From NCBI GenBank assembly GCA_020353135.1, contig CP070688.1, positions 3,623,936-3,642,332 of the forward strand: a stretch of DNA of 18,397 nt. Reading direction: 5' to 3'. The position numbers were made by a program, and so were the translations under genes. This DNA is from Chloroflexota bacterium. GTDB taxonomy: Bacteria > Chloroflexota > Anaerolineae > Promineifilales > Promineifilaceae. The notes under the pieces are model-generated. The model saw nothing but the letters and a program-made list of their open reading frames with translations. It did not search any database and had not been told where the DNA came from. Every line of letters begins with the position of its first letter. The stretch's first letter is position 1. This document shows positions 16,806 through 18,397 of the stretch, piece by piece.

Positions 16806-17573
16806 GTGAATGTAATCATCCTTGGCGAGCAACCGTTCACGACCGCGGTCGTCGACTCTTGTCTTGCGGCCGGCTACAGTTGCGCCACCTGGGAAGTGGA
16901 CGACGTGCTGGGCAACCCTGTGGCCCGGGTGGACGTGGACCAGGCGGCAAGGGCGGATGTCGTCGTAGAAATGTACAATGCTTCGGCGGCGGCAAAGCGC
17001 ACCCTGCTGGAAAGAGCGGCCGAGCTGACGCCAGGCGAGGCGACGTGGCTCTCCCTGGCACTGGCGACCAGTGCGACTCAGGCGGCCGCATGGCTATCCA
17101 CTCCGCAGCGATTGGTAGGATTTGGTCTGATTTTACCTCTAGGGGATCGACCGGTGATCGAAATAGCGGCAGCTCTGCAGACGGCTCAATCCCACCTCGC
17201 GGCCGCGGAGACTTTCTGGCAAGGTGCCGCATTTGAGACAGTCAGAGTGGGTGATGGACCCGGCCTAGTGAGGGCGCGCATCCTGTGTTGCTTGATTAAC
17301 GAGGCCGCCAGCGCCCTGATGGAGGGTGTGGCTTCGGCCAAGGACATCGATCTGGCGATGAAACTGGGCACCAACTACCCATATGGTCCGCTGGAATGGG
17401 CGGATCAATTGGGATTGGATATTGTTCTGGCGGTGATGACTGGCTTGTTCGAGGAATGGGGTGATGATCGTTACCGGCCGACGCCGCTGCTACGGCGCAT
17501 GGTGTTGGCCGGACAACTGGGCGCGAAGGCAGGTAGGGGGTTCTATGTCTACGACAGTAATGAACCGGAGTAG
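16806..17573 (+). CDS. 3-hydroxyacyl-CoA dehydrogenase-like protein lacking catalytic residues
   Basis: The 255-residue protein aligns along its whole length with the intact dehydrogenase at 11739-12599. The C-terminal domain is well kept: YPYGPLEWADQLGLD, then PTPLLRRMVLAGQLGAKAGRGFYVYD. The N-terminal Rossmann motif is eroded: GxGxxG became Gly7-Glu-Gln-Pro-Phe-Thr. The RFLGLHFFNP block became RLVGFGLILP, so the catalytic His is Gly107. The matching Asn, exactly 50 residues later, is Ala157, while the Glu is retained (IEI). It probably cannot bind NAD normally or oxidise hydroxyacyl-CoA. The frame is uninterrupted and has a good promoter and ribosome site (GAGG at 16795-16798 before GTG), so it is an expressed pseudoenzyme and not a decaying gene. 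A regulatory or partner role is speculation. Confidence 0.85.
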   Translation: MNVIILGEQPFTTAVVDSCLAAGYSCATWEVDDVLGNPVARVDVDQAARADVVVEMYNASAAAKRTLLERAAELTPGEATWLSLALATSATQAAAWLSTPQRLVGFGLILPLGDRPVIEIAAALQTAQSHLAAAETFWQGAAFETVRVGDGPGLVRARILCCLINEAASALMEGVASAKDIDLAMKLGTNYPYGPLEWADQLGLDIVLAVMTGLFEEWGDDRYRPTPLLRRMVLAGQLGAKAGRGFYVYDSNEPE

Positions 17574-17609
17574 GCCGCCGACGAGCGCAATGGCAGTCGC
17601 GAGATAACG

Positions 17610-17858
17610 ATGGCCGTGAATAGATGCCACCTGTGCGCGCAGGATCCCGACACAAGACGCTTGTATGGCCGGCAGGGACTAGCCGACGGCGAAGAGTGCC
17701 CAATCTGCTATCGACCCACCTGTGCCTACCACCTGACGGTGATTCGCTGGCGCTGGCGTAGCAACGGCCAAGTCGCATCGGCGCGCGTCTGCCATACATG
17801 CAAGCGCACCTATGCTCACCGGCACTGGGACGCGGCGAATCGGGACTGGATCAGCTGA
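17610..17858 (+). CDS. Cys-rich zinc-binding mini-protein
   Basis: The 82-residue protein has no family I can name. It carries likely metal ligands in pairs: Cys6-x2-Cys9, Cys30-x2-Cys33, Cys38 with His41, Cys61-x2-Cys64 and His70/His72. The order of the pairs resembles two interleaved (treble-clef or RING-like) zinc sites. The middle is basic and Trp-rich (RWRWR near 46-50), which could touch nucleic acid or membrane; this is inference. It starts with ATG 36 bases after the degenerate dehydrogenase gene and is probably in the same transcript. It converges with the SelW-like gene, leaving 31 bases between the stops. Confidence 0.75.
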   Translation: MAVNRCHLCAQDPDTRRLYGRQGLADGEECPICYRPTCAYHLTVIRWRWRSNGQVASARVCHTCKRTYAHRHWDAANRDWIS

Positions 17859-17889
17859 CGCGTGTTGCCGGTAACAAGACTCGAAGAAT

Positions 17890-18171
17890 CTACTCTGACT
17901 TGGGGAATGTCGGCACATCCGGGCCCACAAGTTCCCGGAACGTAGCCAAGACCTCACCAGGCTCAGCGTGGCGCCGCTGAACGGTCTTCTTCGAGTAAAT
18001 GAGATCGTCGTTCACGCGGACCTCGAAGGCGCCGCCGCTGGACGTTATGAGCGTTACTTCCTCGATGACGTGCTGATAGTCAGCCAAAAGTTCGTCCGCC
18101 AAACTGACGGCCCGTGGCAAGTAACTTCAAGGGACACAATATTCAATCGAGATTCGATACTTGGCTGTCAA
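17890..18171 (-). CDS. SelW/Rdx-family protein with in-frame UGA read as selenocysteine (putative selenoprotein)
   Basis: Read through one UGA (18127-18129), this frame encodes 93 residues of the Rdx family (SelW, SelT, SelH, Rdx12), thioredoxin-like redox proteins. The N-terminus reads strand, then Tyr11-Cys12-Val-Pro-Sec15-Ser-Tyr-Leu-Pro-Arg, the exact place of the family CxxC/CxxU motif. Further on come GGAFEV and LIYSKK, the second conserved block (SelW has GxFEV and LVHSKK). Conventional translation would start at a TTG at 18120, after the UGA, and lose the first strand and the redox motif. The proposed start is TTG 18169-18171, backed by AGGAGG seven bases upstream. A SECIS-like hairpin follows the UGA. 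Alternatives are a nonsense mutation or a base error (TGC to TGA). The family call is firm; selenocysteine is strong inference. Confidence 0.82.
18088..18127 (-). promoter_or_regulatory. Candidate bacterial SECIS element in the SelW-like mRNA
   Basis: Just after the UGA the mRNA can form CCGUC (18106-18110) paired with GGCGG (18096-18100) around the loop AGUUU. A C-G, G-C pair lies below a GG/A internal loop, and an outer AAGUU/AACUU helix (18123-18127 with 18088-18092) closes it. The loop holds GU with the G in its second position, about 23 bases after the UGA. Both agree with bacterial SECIS rules (loop G near the start, 16-37 bases from UGA). Folded by eye. Confidence 0.6.
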
Positions 18172-18178
18172 CGATGAA

Positions 18179-18184
18179 CCTCCT
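18179..18184 (-). promoter_or_regulatory. Shine-Dalgarno AGGAGG that fixes the SelW-like start
   Basis: A perfect AGGAGG on the minus strand lies seven bases before TTG 18171-18169. There is no comparable site before the TTG at 18120, so the ribosome is expected to start upstream of the UGA. Confidence 0.88.
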
Positions 18185-18235
18185 ACGTTGTCTTAACAGG
18201 ATTGACGGTTATTCACGATGGGAACTTTGCTGCTT

Positions 18236-18248
18236 GATGAGTCTCATC
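18236..18248. repeat. 13-base palindrome upstream of the SelW-like gene
   Basis: GATGAG and CTCATC flank a single T. It lies 52 bases upstream of the Shine-Dalgarno of the minus-strand SelW-like gene, an operator-like position. No regulator can be named. Confidence 0.35.
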
Positions 18249-18278
18249 CTCTGGGCATGAGAACTCCATCGCCTCAAT

Positions 18279-18318
18279 CCGCCAATTTGGCTGCAACAGT
18301 ATAGCGGCTGATTGGCGG
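18279..18318. repeat. 8-bp inverted repeat between the SelW-like gene and tRNA-Ala
   Basis: CCGCCAAT (18279-18286) and ATTGGCGG (18311-18318) are perfect complements separated by 24 bases, ending two bases before the tRNA -35 box. It has no T tract and so is not a normal terminator; it may be a paired protein-binding site. Confidence 0.4.
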
Positions 18319-18319
18319 C

Positions 18320-18348
18320 TTGACAATGGACAACCGCTAGGATAACAT
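18320..18348 (+). promoter_or_regulatory. Promoter of tRNA-Ala
   Basis: A perfect TTGACA at 18320-18325 and TAACAT (4/6) at 18343-18348 are spaced by 17 bases. The start of transcription would be near 18355, seven bases before the mature tRNA 5' end. Confidence 0.75.
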
Positions 18349-18361
18349 ACCGCTTGCCTTC

Positions 18362-18397
18362 GGGCCTGTAGCTCAGCTGGGAGAGCGCTACAATCGC
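18362..18397 (+). tRNA. tRNA-Ala(CGC), 5' part only; window ends after the anticodon
   Basis: Canonical positions 1-36 are present: acceptor strand GGGCCTG, TA, D-arm GCTC with AGCTGGGA loop and GAGC, G26, anticodon-stem strand CTACA, then A32, T33 and anticodon CGC (18395-18397). The GGGCCTG acceptor, D-arm and CTACA stem are typical of tRNA-Ala, and CGC reads the Ala codon GCG. The 3' half is beyond the window, so the pairing of the acceptor and anticodon stems cannot be checked. Confidence 0.88.

Noticed and set aside
18076..18090. Hairpin GCUGA-CUA-UCAGC further downstream in the SelW-like mRNA as the SECIS
   Set aside because: Its loop lies about 48 bases after the UGA and contains no G, outside the bacterial SECIS rules.
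17968..18177. Plus-strand 69-codon frame over the SelW-like gene
   Set aside because: Antisense to a conserved Rdx protein; its sequence is the mirror of that gene and has no domain of its own.

Overview
This 18.4 kb window is bacterial chromosomal DNA of moderately high GC. It is densely packed with housekeeping and accessory genes and has no phage, insertion sequence or CRISPR signature. A Chloroflexota (Anaerolineae-like) source is my best guess. It rests on a T-box-controlled valS, an O-antigen-ligase/TPR membrane protein next to a WecA-type transferase, and several Chloroflexota-flavoured hypothetical proteins. That assignment is inference from protein style, not from a marker gene.

Layout, left to right. 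1-3127: the 3' part of a multi-spanning membrane protein with C-terminal TPRs (probably an O-antigen ligase/polymerase), then a WecA/TagO-family polyprenyl-phosphate sugar-1-phosphate transferase; together a surface-polysaccharide pair. 3158-4076: a membrane-anchored cyclophilin with its own promoter. 4088-7103: a sigma70-like promoter, a complete valine T-box leader (specifier GUC, UGGU acceptor-binding bulge, 12-bp terminator) and valS. 7183-8537: a DUF971 protein whose stop overlaps (ATGA) the start of a two-helix potassium-channel/RCK protein with an odd TVGFR filter. 8671-9864: a PLP-dependent Cys/Met metabolism enzyme. 10104-10821: a small acidic orphan protein overlapping an NTF2/SnoaL-like protein. 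10874-12599: a PaaG-like enoyl-CoA hydratase/isomerase followed by an intact 3-hydroxyacyl-CoA dehydrogenase. 12632-13495: an MscS channel. 13514-16618 (minus strand): an ANT(6)-like nucleotidyltransferase downstream of a large one-TM protein that has a degenerate PP2C-like N-terminus and a propeller-like C-terminus. 16686-16805 holds back-to-back promoters. 16806-17573: a 3-hydroxyacyl-CoA dehydrogenase homologue that has lost its catalytic His and Asn and its nucleotide-binding glycines. 17610-17858: a Cys-rich zinc-binding mini-protein. 17890-18171 (minus strand): a SelW/Rdx-family gene. 18320-18397: a promoter and the 5' half of tRNA-Ala(CGC).

The most interesting item is the Rdx-family gene. 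Conventional calling would start it at 18120 and lose its redox motif. Reading through one in-frame UGA (18127-18129) restores Tyr-Cys-Val-Pro-Sec-Ser-Tyr-Leu-Pro-Arg, exactly where the family has CxxC or CxxU. It also leads to a TTG start with a perfect AGGAGG seven bases upstream. A hairpin with GU in its loop lies about 22 bases after the UGA, as expected for a bacterial SECIS. I therefore read it as a SelW-like selenoprotein. The Sec machinery (selA, selB, selC, selD) is not in this window and must be looked for elsewhere in the genome.
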